Part shown: one piece after another, positions 1-6,416 of the stretch
How the letters are laid out: the number at the start of each line of letters is the position of its first letter
Position numbering within the stretch: position 1 is the first letter of the stretch
Origin: Acidaminococcaceae bacterium
GTDB lineage: Bacteria > Bacillota > Negativicutes > Acidaminococcales > Acidaminococcaceae
Direction of reading: 5' to 3'
NCBI GenBank assembly: GCA_022653215.1
Contig: JALCSJ010000075.1
Location: 1-9,871 of the forward strand
Length of the DNA: 9,871 nucleotides
Program-made: the position numbers and the translations under genes
The notes under the pieces: model-generated
Database searches by the model: none
Told to the model about the DNA's origin: nothing
What the model saw: the letters and a program-made list of their open reading frames with translations, nothing else

Positions 1-3
1 TTG

Positions 4-57
4 CTCCTTTATGTTTACATTTAGATATTATATAGCATACTAATAAACAACTGTCAA
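4..57 (-). promoter_or_regulatory. Leftward (divergent) promoter and ribosome binding site of a gene beyond the left edge
   Basis: Read on the minus strand there is a perfect -35 box TTGACA (plus-strand 57-52). It is followed by TATATA at 34-29 (17-base spacer) or TATAAT at 32-27 (19-base spacer). Downstream, a Shine-Dalgarno sequence AAAGGAG occupies 10-4, so the start codon should lie a few bases outside the window. The first palindrome copy (32-43) lies in the spacer and touches the -10 region, which suggests the gene is repressed from it. By position, the gene is a good candidate for the local transcriptional regulator of the efflux operon, but none of its coding sequence is visible. Confidence 0.7.
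32..43. promoter_or_regulatory. Operator-like palindrome, copy A
   Basis: ATAGCATACTAA is an imperfect dyad matching copies B (122-133) and C (149-160) at 10 of 12 and 9 of 12 positions. It overlaps the spacer and -10 of the leftward promoter. The family of the protein that binds it cannot be read from the site; TetR/AcrR or MarR types are usual beside such pumps. Confidence 0.55.
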
Positions 58-107
58 ATGACAACTTTTTAAACAATCCGGTAATTCCTATTTTATTGCA
101 TATACCA

Positions 108-136
108 TTGACAAAAATTACATAGCATGCTATCTT
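108..136 (+). promoter_or_regulatory. Sigma-A type promoter of the RND-adaptor-MATE operon
   Basis: A perfect -35 TTGACA at 108-113 is followed after 17 bases by TATCTT at 131-136, giving an expected transcript start near 143 and a leader of about 56 bases. Palindrome copy B fills the spacer and runs into the -10 box, so a bound protein would occlude RNA polymerase. Copy C lies just past the expected start. This placement also argues against translation starting at the in-frame ATGs at 127 or 154. Confidence 0.75.
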
Positions 137-170
137 ATTTGAGAAAGTATAGTATGCTATGTAATTTTTG
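112..170. repeat. Inverted repeat holding operator copies B and C
   Basis: Two 22-base arms (112-133 and 149-170) are reverse complements except for one position, separated by 15 bases. Each arm contains a 12-base palindrome: ATAGCATGCTAT at 122-133, which is a perfect dyad, and ATAGTATGCTAT at 149-160, which is near-perfect. Their centres are 27 bases apart. Because transcription probably begins near 143, the left arm would not be in the mRNA, so this is more likely a DNA-level double operator than an RNA hairpin. Confidence 0.7.
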
Positions 171-198
171 GAAGTCTGATCTAGAATTGAGGGATATT

Positions 199-3100
199 AT
201 GAATGTAATAGAAACATCCATACGGCGACCTGTTACAGTTATTATTTGTACCTTAGCCATTATATTTTTTGGCATTTACGTTTATACCCAAATGCCCCAG
301 CAAAAACGTCCTGATACGGACTTTCCCATAGTCACCGTTACCACCACTATGTCAGGTGCTAATGCCTCTGTTATGGATAACGATGTGGCAGATGTATTGG
401 AAGAAAAACTAAATGGAATTTCAGGTGTCAACAGCATTTCTTCCAGTAGCTATCAAGGACGCAGTGTTACTACTATTGAATTTAACATGGACAAAGATAT
501 TAATGTTGCTGCCAGTGACGTGCGGGATAAGGTATCTTCCGCGGCTGGCGACTTACCTGATGAAGCTGATTCACCTATTGTAGAAAAATTAGATGCGACT
601 TCCGATGCCATTGTCCAAATTGCCATTACCGGTAATGCTACGGAAAAAGAAATGTCTCACTATATCAGTAAAATTTTGAAACCTCAATTGCAGGCTGTCA
701 ATAACGTAGGGGCTGTAACTACGGCAGGCCTGAGAGACAGGGAAATTCGCATTTGGGTAGACCCGGCTGCCCTTCATGCCAAGGGTTTAGTTATGGATGA
801 CATTGCTACTGCCGTAAACAAGAAACATGTAGAATTACCGGCCGGCAGTGTGCTCCGTGATACTTACGATGTGGACTTACGTGTTAACGCAGAATACGCT
901 ACCGTAGAAGAAATGGAGAATCTCCCTATTACCACTACTAATGGCAGTATTATACGCTTGAAAGATGTAGCTACGGTAAAAGATAGTTTTGAAGAAACTG
1001 CCGATGCTGCTATGTATAATGATGAGAAGACCATTATTGTGGGTGTTAAAAAGCAGAGTGGTGCCAACGAAGTTGAATTGAGTGAAAATGTTTTAAAGAC
1101 CTTAAAAGAACTAGAATCTTCCATGCCTGCGGGAATAAAAATGAATATCATTTATAATCAGGCAGATTTTATTCATTCATCAATTAATGGTGCATTATCT
1201 GATACAGAAAGTTCTATCTTACTTACCTCTATATTAATGTTCTTATTCTTGCAAACTTTTCGGGCAACCTTTGTAACAGTTATTACTATACCCGTTTGTC
1301 TACTGGGCAGTTTTATCATTATGCAAAAGCTTAATATTACTTTAAATGGCCTATCTATGATGGCTATCTCTCTGTCCGTTGGCATGGTTGTTGATGCCAC
1401 TACGGTCGTTTTGGAAAATGTTACTCGTCATATGAAAGCCGGAGAAAAAGCCATGGATGCCGCATTAGTTGGGGCCAAAGAAATGGCCTTCTCAGTTACC
1501 GGTGGGGTGCTGACCACAGTTGCGGTTTTCACCCCTATTGCTTTTATGAGTGGTATTGTAGGCAAATTTTTTAGGGCTTTCGGACTAACGGTAATTTTGA
1601 CCATTTCTATTTCCCTGATTTTATCTATGACTTTGACACCCTTTAGCTGTTCACGTATTTTGAAATTCAGCAAGCTAAGCAGAATCGGTAACTACTGCAA
1701 TAATAAGCTTACTGCTTTAGAAACAATCTATCGTCAAGCCCTGACATGGGCTGTATATCACAGAAAAGCCACTATGCTAATGGCTGGCGGTTGTTTTGCT
1801 TTAGGAATTTTTTTGGCTAGCAGAATTGGCACTAGCTTTATACCTAGTATGGATGAGGGAGTTTTCCAAGTTAACTGCGAATTACCTTCCGGTTCTTCTC
1901 TTGACGAAAGTTATGCAACTTTACAAGACATTGGCAAAACTATCCGCAACAATAAATATGTAAAATATACTTATACTACTATTGGTACCAATAGCGGCAC
2001 AGAAAAAAATCAAGGTACGATTTATGCTCAGCTAATTCCTAAGGGAGATCGTCCATCCTACGATAAAGTACAAGATCAAATTCGTCCTTTCCTTACCCAA
2101 TATAGAGACGTAACTACTAACTTTTCAACTCAAGCCGGCAAAGATGTAAACATGACTTTAATAGGCAGTACGGCAGAAGAACTTTATCCTATTGCCCAAA
2201 AGATAATGGAGGATGCCGGAAAAACCGGTAACTTGCTTGATATGTCAACTGACGTCCGATTGGATAAACCGGAATATAATGTAAAAATCAATCGTGGTAT
2301 TACAGATACTTTGAATGTTGATATTAGAGCTTTGGGTACAGAGTTAAATGCTATTTTCGGCGGCAAAAAAGTCGGTGTATTTAAAGACCAAGGCTATCGT
2401 TATGATATCAGAATGATGGCACCCACCCAATACAGGTATGGTATTAATTCTTTCTCAGATGTCTATGCTAAAACCGGTCAGGGAAAAATTATACAAGCTA
2501 ACAACTTTTTCAATGTAGACAATACCAAAGGACCCAATGTTGTGAAGCGGTATAATCGTCGCCATAGCATAACAATTTCTGCTAACGTAACCAAAGATTA
2601 TTCTTCCGGTGAGGCCATGACCTACTTCACAGAATTAAGCAAAAAATATATCACCCCCGGTTCCGGCATTAACATTGTACCAACGGGTATGAGTAAAACC
2701 ATGCAAGATGACTTTAAAACGCTAGGTGTATCAATTATAGTAGCCATTGCTTTGGTTTATATCATTATGGCTATTCAGTTTGAATCCTTCATACATCCAT
2801 TTGTGGTTATGTTCTCTCTGCCGCTCTTGACTCCCGGGGCTTTTGGCATGTTATATCTTACCAACTGTAAGCTTGATATGATGAGTTATATAGGGCTTAT
2901 CCTACTAGTTGGTATTGTTGTTAATAACGGCATTATTCTTGTGGACTTCATCAATAGTGAACGAGAAAAAGGTGAGGAAAAGATTCAGGCTGTTATCAAT
3001 GCCGGGCCTTTACGTTTGAGAGCTATTTTAATCACCTCCGTTTCCACCATGATTGGTGCTGTACCTGCTGCTCTCCAGTTATCCGAAGGTTCTGAAATGC

Positions 3101-3321
3101 GTCAGTCTATGAGTATTACAATTTTCGGCGGATTATTTACTTCCACCTTTTTGACTTTGCTGGTTATTCCTGTGATTTATCTGATTATGGATAATGCCAA
3201 AGAAAAATACAGCGTTAAGTTACAAACTTGGTGGACAAATTTTTCCGATAAAATTTCTAGTAAAGTAGATTCTTTAGATATTAAGAAGTGGAAGGAGAAA
3301 AACAATGGGGATGAATCCTAA
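199..3321 (+). CDS. RND-family efflux pump, inner-membrane transporter
   Basis: This is a proton-driven trimeric pump of 1040 residues, the usual length for the hydrophobic/amphiphilic (HAE) RND class. It exports drugs or other amphiphiles from the inner membrane and periplasm through an adaptor and outer-membrane channel. The start at 199 is chosen because it follows a GAGG ribosome site (189-192) and gives the classic N-terminus MNVIETSIRRPV; in-frame ATGs at 127 and 154 lie in the promoter/operator. TM1 covers about residues 10-30, followed by the first porter domain. The TM4 motif GMVVDATTVVLEN is at 395-407, with a single Asp399 followed by Ala400 where AcrB has an Asp pair. The second periplasmic domain follows IGTSFIPSMDEG. 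The TM10 motif GIVVNNGIILVDF is at 905-917, with Asn909 where AcrB has Lys940. A charged tail of about 45 residues ends the protein. It is first in the operon, ahead of its adaptor. The substrate cannot be deduced. Confidence 0.95.
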   Translation: MNVIETSIRRPVTVIICTLAIIFFGIYVYTQMPQQKRPDTDFPIVTVTTTMSGANASVMDNDVADVLEEKLNGISGVNSISSSSYQGRSVTTIEFNMDKDINVAASDVRDKVSSAAGDLPDEADSPIVEKLDATSDAIVQIAITGNATEKEMSHYISKILKPQLQAVNNVGAVTTAGLRDREIRIWVDPAALHAKGLVMDDIATAVNKKHVELPAGSVLRDTYDVDLRVNAEYATVEEMENLPITTTNGSIIRLKDVATVKDSFEETADAAMYNDEKTIIVGVKKQSGANEVELSENVLKTLKELESSMPAGIKMNIIYNQADFIHSSINGALSDTESSILLTSILMFLFLQTFRATFVTVITIPVCLLGSFIIMQKLNITLNGLSMMAISLSVGMVVDATTVVLENVTRHMKAGEKAMDAALVGAKEMAFSVTGGVLTTVAVFTPIAFMSGIVGKFFRAFGLTVILTISISLILSMTLTPFSCSRILKFSKLSRIGNYCNNKLTALETIYRQALTWAVYHRKATMLMAGGCFALGIFLASRIGTSFIPSMDEGVFQVNCELPSGSSLDESYATLQDIGKTIRNNKYVKYTYTTIGTNSGTEKNQGTIYAQLIPKGDRPSYDKVQDQIRPFLTQYRDVTTNFSTQAGKDVNMTLIGSTAEELYPIAQKIMEDAGKTGNLLDMSTDVRLDKPEYNVKINRGITDTLNVDIRALGTELNAIFGGKKVGVFKDQGYRYDIRMMAPTQYRYGINSFSDVYAKTGQGKIIQANNFFNVDNTKGPNVVKRYNRRHSITISANVTKDYSSGEAMTYFTELSKKYITPGSGINIVPTGMSKTMQDDFKTLGVSIIVAIALVYIIMAIQFESFIHPFVVMFSLPLLTPGAFGMLYLTNCKLDMMSYIGLILLVGIVVNNGIILVDFINSEREKGEEKIQAVINAGPLRLRAILITSVSTMIGAVPAALQLSEGSEMRQSMSITIFGGLFTSTFLTLLVIPVIYLIMDNAKEKYSVKLQTWWTNFSDKISSKVDSLDIKKWKEKNNGDES

Positions 3322-4477
3322 AGAAATAATAAAAATTAAAGAAGGGAAAACCTTTAAACGGAAAAATCTAATTATCGCCCTGTGCATACTGGCCTGTATT
3401 GGGGTGGCTCATCACTTTCTAAGCACAAAGACTGCCTCTACCACTGTTATGGCTGCCAAAGTACAGGTAGCTAAAGCAGCCTATGACCCTTCCCTTACCC
3501 AGGGAGTAAGCTCTACCGGCTCTTTGGAAGCCATTGCCGATGTAACTATTAAATCCAAAGTAGAAGCTCCCATCCAAAAGTTCTATGCTCAAAAGAATCA
3601 GCCCGTTACCAACGGCCAGCTTTTGGTAGAATTAGAACACAAGAATGTCAGTGCCAAGCTGGCTGCAGCCAATGCTCAAATCGAAGTTAATTCTGCAGCT
3701 GCCACTTCTGCCCAGGCTCAGGCTGCAAATGCAGCCAAAGAACAGGAACGTTACGATATCCTTATAGCTAAAGGCTATACCACTCAGCAGGAAGTTGCTT
3801 CTAAACGTACCACCAGCAAAACCGCCAGTGCCGACTATAATAAGGCCATAGCATCCCTGGCCTCTTCTCAGGCTGATGCAGATGCCGCCCAAGCTTCCCT
3901 AGATGATTATTATCTAAGAGCACCTTTTAATGGTGTTGTCTTAGATGATTACGGTTTGTCTTTGGGGACTAAGGTTACTGTTGATACTAGCGTTATTCGC
4001 ATAGCTGATATATCTTCAATTAAATGCCTGGTCAGTTTCCCGGAAAAACTGTTTTCCCAAATTAAAGAAGGTATGACTGCCACTTTAGTTTGCGATAGTT
4101 TTCCTGACAGGAAATTTACCGGAAAGATTAATAAGGTTGACCGCTTCATAGATACTGCCAGTCATACTTTTAAGGCAGAAGTTCTCGTTGATAATGCTGC
4201 CTTAAACTATCAATTAAAGCCCGGACTTTTTGCCAAAGTCTATGTTATCGAAGAAGCCGGTACAGCTAATACCCTGACAATTCCTAAGGCGGCAGTACGC
4301 AGTGATAATACAGTTTTTATTGTGGAAAACAAAAAAGTCGTTACTAAAAAAGTTCAGACAGGTATTAGTGACGACAAAACCGTAGCTATTACAGGTGGCT
4401 TATCCGAAGGTGATATTGTAATCACCAGCGGTGCTAATGCTTTAAAAGATGGTGATGAAGTTAGTTATAATGAGTAA
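3305..4477 (+). CDS. RND efflux periplasmic adaptor (membrane fusion protein, HlyD/AcrA type)
   Basis: This 390-residue protein bridges the upstream pump and an outer-membrane channel. A basic N-terminus and one hydrophobic segment (about 21-39) anchor it in the inner membrane; no lipobox cysteine is evident. The first half of the lipoyl domain is around 75-110. An alanine/glutamine-rich helical hairpin spans about 111-200, and the second lipoyl half begins at LRAPFNGVV (204-212). A beta-barrel covers about 238-320 and a membrane-proximal domain follows to the end. At the hairpin tip, Arg149, Leu153 and Thr160 fall on the spacing of the TolC-contacting Arg-x3-Leu-x6-Ser motif, with Thr replacing Ser, which suggests a TolC-like partner. 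Ribosome site AAGGAG at 3292-3297 lies inside the pump gene, and the 17-base overlap implies coupled translation. Confidence 0.93.
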   Translation: MGMNPKEIIKIKEGKTFKRKNLIIALCILACIGVAHHFLSTKTASTTVMAAKVQVAKAAYDPSLTQGVSSTGSLEAIADVTIKSKVEAPIQKFYAQKNQPVTNGQLLVELEHKNVSAKLAAANAQIEVNSAAATSAQAQAANAAKEQERYDILIAKGYTTQQEVASKRTTSKTASADYNKAIASLASSQADADAAQASLDDYYLRAPFNGVVLDDYGLSLGTKVTVDTSVIRIADISSIKCLVSFPEKLFSQIKEGMTATLVCDSFPDRKFTGKINKVDRFIDTASHTFKAEVLVDNAALNYQLKPGLFAKVYVIEEAGTANTLTIPKAAVRSDNTVFIVENKKVVTKKVQTGISDDKTVAITGGLSEGDIVITSGANALKDGDEVSYNE

Positions 4478-4490
4478 TTTCCCTCATTGA

Positions 4491-4505
4491 AAGGAGAAAA
4501 CATTG
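4491..4505 (+). promoter_or_regulatory. Ribosome binding site fixing a TTG start for the MATE gene
   Basis: AAGGAG at 4491-4496 lies six bases ahead of TTG at 4503-4505. The next in-frame Met is at residue 34, inside TM1, so the TTG start is well supported. Confidence 0.8.
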
Positions 4506-5855
4506 AGTAAAGTACTGGAAACAAAAGATAAATTAAATCTCTTTGCCAATGCTCCTGTGAAAACAGTTGTCATTAAGAATGTTTTGCCATCCATAGCTGC
4601 CATGATTATGGTCCTGATTTATAATCTGGCTGATACTTTCTTTATTGGACAAACTGGCGATGCTCTCCAGGTAGCTGCGGTTTCCTTAGCTACCCCTGTC
4701 TTTCTCCTCTTTATGGCCATAGGCAATATTTATGGTTTAGGCGGCACTTCTGTTATTTCCCGGGCTTTAGGTCAAGGCAATAAAGAATACGCAAGAAAAG
4801 TATGCTCTTTTTGTTTCTGGAGCTGTTGCATTATTGGTGTTATTTTAACAATCTGTTTTCTGGTTTTTATGGACCCACTGCTAAAACTTATTGGTGCCAG
4901 CCCCGCTACCTGGGAATTCACCAAGACCTATCTTACTATCGTTGCTTTCAGTGGTCCCTGTGCTATGATTGCCACCACCTATACCAATATTATTCGTACC
5001 GAAGGTGCTTCCGTCCAGGCCATGACCGGTCAAATTGTCGGTAATGTGCTGAATATTATTTTGGACCCAATTATGATTTTAGGATTTCATTGGAATATTG
5101 CCGGTGCCGCTCTTGCTACGCTTCTAGCCAATGTAGTTAGTACAGCCTATTATTTGTTGTACTTCTCAAAAGGAAAATCTATTTTAAGTATTGCTTTTAA
5201 AGACTTTTCTTTAAATAAAGAATATATTAAAGCTATCTATGCTATAGGCTTTCCTGCTTCCCTGGGTTTCAATCTTATGAGTATTTCTCAGGTTATTGTT
5301 AATGGGTTAATGGCCGGGTACGGTGATATGGCCTTGGCCAGCATAGGTGTGGCCATGAAGGTCAGTATGATTACCACCATGGTTGCCATGGGTATAGGGC
5401 AAGGCGTCCAACCTATTTTAGGTTATTGCGTAGGCGCAAAGCTTTGGACTCGATTTAAACAGATTCTTCATTTTTCTTTAGCTTTCTCTTTTCTATTAAG
5501 CCTATTCATTACTATTTTCTGCTATTTCTTTACCATTAATATTGTCCAAGCTTTTCTGACTAATCCTACCGCCATAAAATACGCAGTTACTTTCGTCCAT
5601 ATCTTTTTAACTACTTCTGTTTTATTCGGTGTTTATTATGTTTTGAACAACACTCTGCAGGCTATGGGCGATGCTAACGGTTCCTTTATTATTAACGTTA
5701 GCAGACAAGGAATTATTTATATTCCTATGCTTTTTATTTTGAATAAGGCCCTGGGAATAAATGGTGTAGCCTGGTCCCAGCCTGCTGCAGATATATTATC
5801 TACTCTGCTGGTTTTTCTGCTCTATCAACGGGCATTAAAAACACACATTGAATAA
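4503..5855 (+). CDS. MATE-family multidrug/cation antiporter, MepA-like
   Basis: This 450-residue polytopic protein has about twelve hydrophobic segments in two similar halves, the normal MATE architecture. It acts in the inner membrane and exchanges Na+ or H+ for a cationic drug or metabolite. Visible family features are the TM1 stretch ending YNLADTFFIGQ (40-50, Asp44), ISRALGQGN near 85-93, NIILDPIMI at 184-192 and GIGQGVQPILGY in the second half. The pattern resembles the MepA/DinF side of the family rather than NorM. It starts at TTG with a strong ribosome site. It follows the adaptor gene by 25 bases with no terminator between, so it should be co-transcribed with the RND pump. It could deliver substrates to the periplasm for the tripartite pump; that cooperation is inference. 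Confidence 0.92.
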   Translation: MSKVLETKDKLNLFANAPVKTVVIKNVLPSIAAMIMVLIYNLADTFFIGQTGDALQVAAVSLATPVFLLFMAIGNIYGLGGTSVISRALGQGNKEYARKVCSFCFWSCCIIGVILTICFLVFMDPLLKLIGASPATWEFTKTYLTIVAFSGPCAMIATTYTNIIRTEGASVQAMTGQIVGNVLNIILDPIMILGFHWNIAGAALATLLANVVSTAYYLLYFSKGKSILSIAFKDFSLNKEYIKAIYAIGFPASLGFNLMSISQVIVNGLMAGYGDMALASIGVAMKVSMITTMVAMGIGQGVQPILGYCVGAKLWTRFKQILHFSLAFSFLLSLFITIFCYFFTINIVQAFLTNPTAIKYAVTFVHIFLTTSVLFGVYYVLNNTLQAMGDANGSFIINVSRQGIIYIPMLFILNKALGINGVAWSQPAADILSTLLVFLLYQRALKTHIE

Positions 5856-5868
5856 TTTGTCCAAAGTT

Positions 5869-5922
5869 AAAAACGACCACTTGTCTTAAGGCTTTTGCCT
5901 ATTAGATAGATGGTCGTTTTTT
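5869..5922 (+). terminator. Rho-independent terminator of the efflux operon
   Basis: An 11-base stem pairs 5869-5879 (AAAAACGACCA) with 5911-5921 and runs into a six-T tract (5917-5922), 13 bases after the MATE stop. The 31-base apical region is unusually large and contains a nested AGGC-TTTT-GCCT hairpin (5889-5900). The left arm's A run would also give a T tract on the other strand. Confidence 0.82.
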
Positions 5923-5958
5923 GCAATATGAATATAATGTTTTTTCAGTTTTTAACAC

Positions 5959-6008
5959 TTGATTTATTTGCTTCCTTTATATTATAATTAACGAAATAGT
6001 AATTATAA
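5959..6008 (+). promoter_or_regulatory. Promoter of the PQ-loop gene with overlapping inverted repeat
   Basis: TTGATT at 5959-5964 and a perfect TATAAT at 5983-5988 are spaced by 18 bases. A 9-base inverted repeat, TTATAATTA (5982-5990) and TAATTATAA (6000-6008) with 9 bases between, covers the -10 box and the expected start near 5995. It may be an operator, but the region is so AT-rich that chance symmetry is possible. The ribosome site AAGGTGG is at 6023-6029, nine bases before the ATG. Confidence 0.6.
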
Positions 6009-6038
6009 ATCTACTCAAAGAAAAGGTGGCGAATTCAC

Positions 6039-6362
6039 ATGTTAACTGCAGCAAACATTCTGGAAACTTTGATGGTTTTATGTTTTGGTCTCTCCTGGCC
6101 CCTGAATATCAGGAAAGCCTGGAAAGCCCGTTCCACAAAAGGTATTAGTGTACTTTTCTATTTTCTTATTTGGATTGGTTACGTTTTTGCCATTATCGGA
6201 AAATGTATAACCATACATCATCACGTTAATATTGTGGGCACTGCTTCCCATTGGATGGAAGTTGTCAGCTGGTATGTGATGCTGTTCTATGTTTTAAATC
6301 TCTGTATCGTTACTTGCGGCATTATCATTTATTTCCGCAATGCCCGCTTAGAAAAAGCCTAA
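6039..6362 (+). CDS. Small PQ-loop/SemiSWEET-like membrane protein
   Basis: This 107-residue protein has three predicted membrane helices at about 5-25, 37-57 and 74-98, the single triple-helix unit seen in bacterial SemiSWEET and PQ-loop proteins, which work as dimers. The stretch FGLSWPLNIRKAWKARSTKG (16-35) fits the family pattern of a helix-breaking proline in TM1 (Pro21), followed by a basic loop and a Ser/Thr-Lys-Gly turn into TM2. The canonical PQ pair reads Trp-Pro here. A cluster His60-His62 lies in the TM2-TM3 loop. Known relatives move sugars or amino acids by facilitated diffusion; no substrate can be assigned. The gene is monocistronic, with its own promoter and terminator. An unrelated small three-helix protein cannot be excluded. 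Confidence 0.75.
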   Translation: MLTAANILETLMVLCFGLSWPLNIRKAWKARSTKGISVLFYFLIWIGYVFAIIGKCITIHHHVNIVGTASHWMEVVSWYVMLFYVLNLCIVTCGIIIYFRNARLEKA

Positions 6363-6366
6363 AAAC

Positions 6367-6416
6367 AAATAAGCTGTAACACAATGACTTTTGTCATTAT
6401 GTTACAGCTTATTTTT
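6367..6416. terminator. Bidirectional terminator between convergent genes
   Basis: A long hairpin pairs 6367-6381 with 6400-6414, then after one mismatch pairs 6383-6388 with 6393-6398 around a TTTT loop. T-rich tracts follow on both strands (plus 6412-6416; minus-strand T's from the A run at 6361-6365). The minus-strand hydrolase stop codon (6417-6415) abuts the stem, so one structure ends both the PQ-loop transcript and the ABC operon. Confidence 0.88.

Noticed and set aside
52..63. TGTCAAATGACA dyad as a further operator
   Set aside because: It arises largely from the -35 box TTGACA and is not repeated at the rightward promoter, so chance is the simpler explanation.
112..170. Inverted repeat as an RNA attenuator or riboswitch
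   Set aside because: The promoter at 108-136 places the transcript start near 143, after the left arm, so the hairpin could not form in the main mRNA; no T tract suitable for termination follows.
127..198. Longer N-terminus for the RND pump from ATG 127 or 154
   Set aside because: These codons lie in the -10/operator region with no ribosome site, and the added residues do not resemble RND N-termini; the start at 199 gives the canonical sequence.
864..1673. Minus-strand open frames within the RND gene
   Set aside because: Shadows of a strongly conserved coding frame, with no start signals.
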